The notes under the pieces: generated by a model
Seen by the model: only the letters and a program-made list of their open reading frames with translations
The model's database searches: none
What the model was told of the DNA's origin: nothing
Assembly (NCBI RefSeq): GCF_000331775.1
Contig: NZ_CAPJ01000100.1
Coordinates: 1 to 17,116 of the forward strand
From: Xanthomonas translucens pv. translucens DSM 18974
GTDB taxonomy: Bacteria; Pseudomonadota; Gammaproteobacteria; Xanthomonadales; Xanthomonadaceae
Direction of reading: 5' to 3'
Length of the DNA stretch: 17,116 bases
Program-made: the position numbers and the translations under genes
Shown here: positions 16,302 through 17,116 of the stretch, one piece after another
Numbering within the stretch: the first letter of the stretch is position 1
How the letters are laid out: each line of letters opens with the position of its first letter

Positions 16302-16325
16302 AAGGCCCCGCACGAGCGGGGCCTT
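16302..16325 (-). terminator. Rho-independent terminator of the dksA-like gene
   Basis: A perfect 10-bp stem (AAGGCCCCGC/GCGGGGCCTT) with a 4-nt loop lies 30 nt after the dksA stop. On the minus strand it is followed by GCGTTTTC, a short T-run. It may also stop rightward transcription from the truncated gene, which ends 151 nt to the left. Confidence 0.8.
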
Positions 16326-16355
16326 GGGCGAACGCAGACGCGGAGGGTTGGCGAA

Positions 16356-17116
16356 TCAGTCGCCCTGCTGCTTCTGCAGGTGTTCCCAGCGCTCCTGCGC
16401 ATCGATGGTGCGCTCGGCGGTCAGGCGCGCCTCCAGGCGCTCCAGGCCGATTTCTTCGCCGGTATCCACGCAATAGCCATAGTCGCCGGCATCCAGGCGC
16501 TTGAGCGTGCTGTCGATCTTGCCGATCAGCTTGCGGTAGCGGTCGCGGGTGCGCAGTTCCAGCGAGTTCTCGGTCTCGCGGGTGGCACGCTCTGCCTCGT
16601 CGCCGATGTCGCGGACTTCGTCGCGCAGGTTCTCGATGGTCTGCTTGGACTCCTCGACCAGATCGGCGCGCCAGTTGAGCAGGCGCTGGCGGAAGTACTC
16701 CTGCTGCAGCGTGCTCATGTACTCCTCGTCGGACGCCGGCTTGTAGCCCTTGGGCAGGATCGGACGGCCGGTGGCCTCGTCGGTCTTGTACTCGACCACC
16801 TTGAACTTAGCCGGCTTGGCCGGGGTATTCGACTTGGCGGTCACCGCGACGGCGACCTTGCCTGTGGGTTTGGCGACCGGCGGCTTGGGGGTGGATTCGG
16901 ATTTGGTGGGGGTTTTCGCGGAGGATTTCGAAACGGACACGGGATTCTTATGTGACGGGGCCGAAGGCGCGGCGGGCTTGGCGGCGACCGGCTTGGAAAC
17001 CGGTGCAGCGGCGGGCGTGGCGGCCTTGGCTGGGACAGACTTGGCCGGCGCCGGCTTGGTAGCCGGCTTCGGTACGGATGTGGCAACCGCCTGGGCGACC
17101 GGGGCGGCGGCCTGCT
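16356..17116 (-). CDS. dksA: DksA-like RNA polymerase-binding regulator with long tail (runs off window)
   Basis: DksA-type proteins enter the RNA polymerase secondary channel and adjust transcription with ppGpp. The C-terminal half is clear: a coiled coil with tip DEAERATRE (about 16571-16600), then SLELRTRDRYRKLIGKI, DAGDYGYCVDTGEEIGLERL and ARLTAERTIDAQER. Only one Cys remains in the zinc-finger region, so it is a Cys-poor, probably zinc-independent form. The tip has Glu where E. coli DksA has Asp74. A GTG at 16938-16940 could be taken as a start, but the frame stays open to 17116 and encodes an Ala/Lys/Pro-rich tail (KPATKPAPAKSVPAK and similar), so the true start is outside the window. 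Such tails are usual in Xanthomonas DksA, though their role is unclear. Confidence 0.9.
   Translation of the reverse strand, partial: QAAAPVAQAVATSVPKPATKPAPAKSVPAKAATPAAAPVSKPVAAKPAAPSAPSHKNPVSVSKSSAKTPTKSESTPKPPVAKPTGKVAVAVTAKSNTPAKPAKFKVVEYKTDEATGRPILPKGYKPASDEEYMSTLQQEYFRQRLLNWRADLVEESKQTIENLRDEVRDIGDEAERATRETENSLELRTRDRYRKLIGKIDSTLKRLDAGDYGYCVDTGEEIGLERLEARLTAERTIDAQERWEHLQKQQGD

Noticed and set aside
16841..17086. An 81-codon Pro/Arg-rich minus-strand frame
   Set aside because: It is the out-of-frame reading of the Ala/Lys/Pro-rich tail of the dksA-like gene, whose own frame is open to the window edge.

Overview
The window is a high-GC chromosomal segment that looks like Xanthomonas or a close relative in the Xanthomonadaceae. 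The main reason is the arginine cluster. It carries the unusual acetylated-citrulline route (N-acetylornithine carbamoyltransferase, N-acetylcitrulline deacetylase and a fused N-acetylglutamate kinase/synthase), which is known from Xanthomonas and Xylella. The DksA with a long Ala/Lys/Pro-rich tail and the 7-bp-unit intergenic repeats fit the same group. The species cannot be named from the sequence.

Positions 1-9404, all on the minus strand and read from right to left: argF' (N-acetylornithine carbamoyltransferase), argG, argE (N-acetylcitrulline deacetylase), the bifunctional argB-type kinase/synthase, a GNAT acetyltransferase, argC, argH, an exported BPL_N-type amidotransferase-like protein, a YciI-like protein, and the start of proB. 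Together these convert glutamate to arginine and begin proline synthesis. Two copies of an inverted 7-bp-unit repeat element sit at gene junctions in this operon. One copy has become coding sequence at the end of argF' and the start of argG. A perfect 42-bp palindrome covers the argG stop codon.

Positions 9405-9702 lie upstream of the operon. They hold a 33-codon ORF with a good Shine-Dalgarno sequence, followed by a strong rho-independent terminator. The ORF's last codons repeat the 3' arm of the terminator stem, and an earlier stretch can pair with those codons. This gives a trp-like set of mutually exclusive hairpins with three Arg codons in a four-codon stretch between them. It is a candidate arginine attenuator and the most interesting item in the window.

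Positions 9703-13620: a small exported protein on the minus strand, then on the plus strand cysS, sufE and an MFS transporter (sufE and the transporter overlap by 4 nt). Positions 13641-14762 on the minus strand encode a membrane-anchored alpha/beta hydrolase, convergent with the transporter. Positions 14763-15277 hold no gene I can support. Positions 15278-16150 encode a phosphoribosyltransferase domain joined to the first part of a PQQ-type beta-propeller and cut off there, probably a gene remnant. The window ends inside a minus-strand dksA-like gene that has its own terminator and whose N-terminal tail runs off the right edge.
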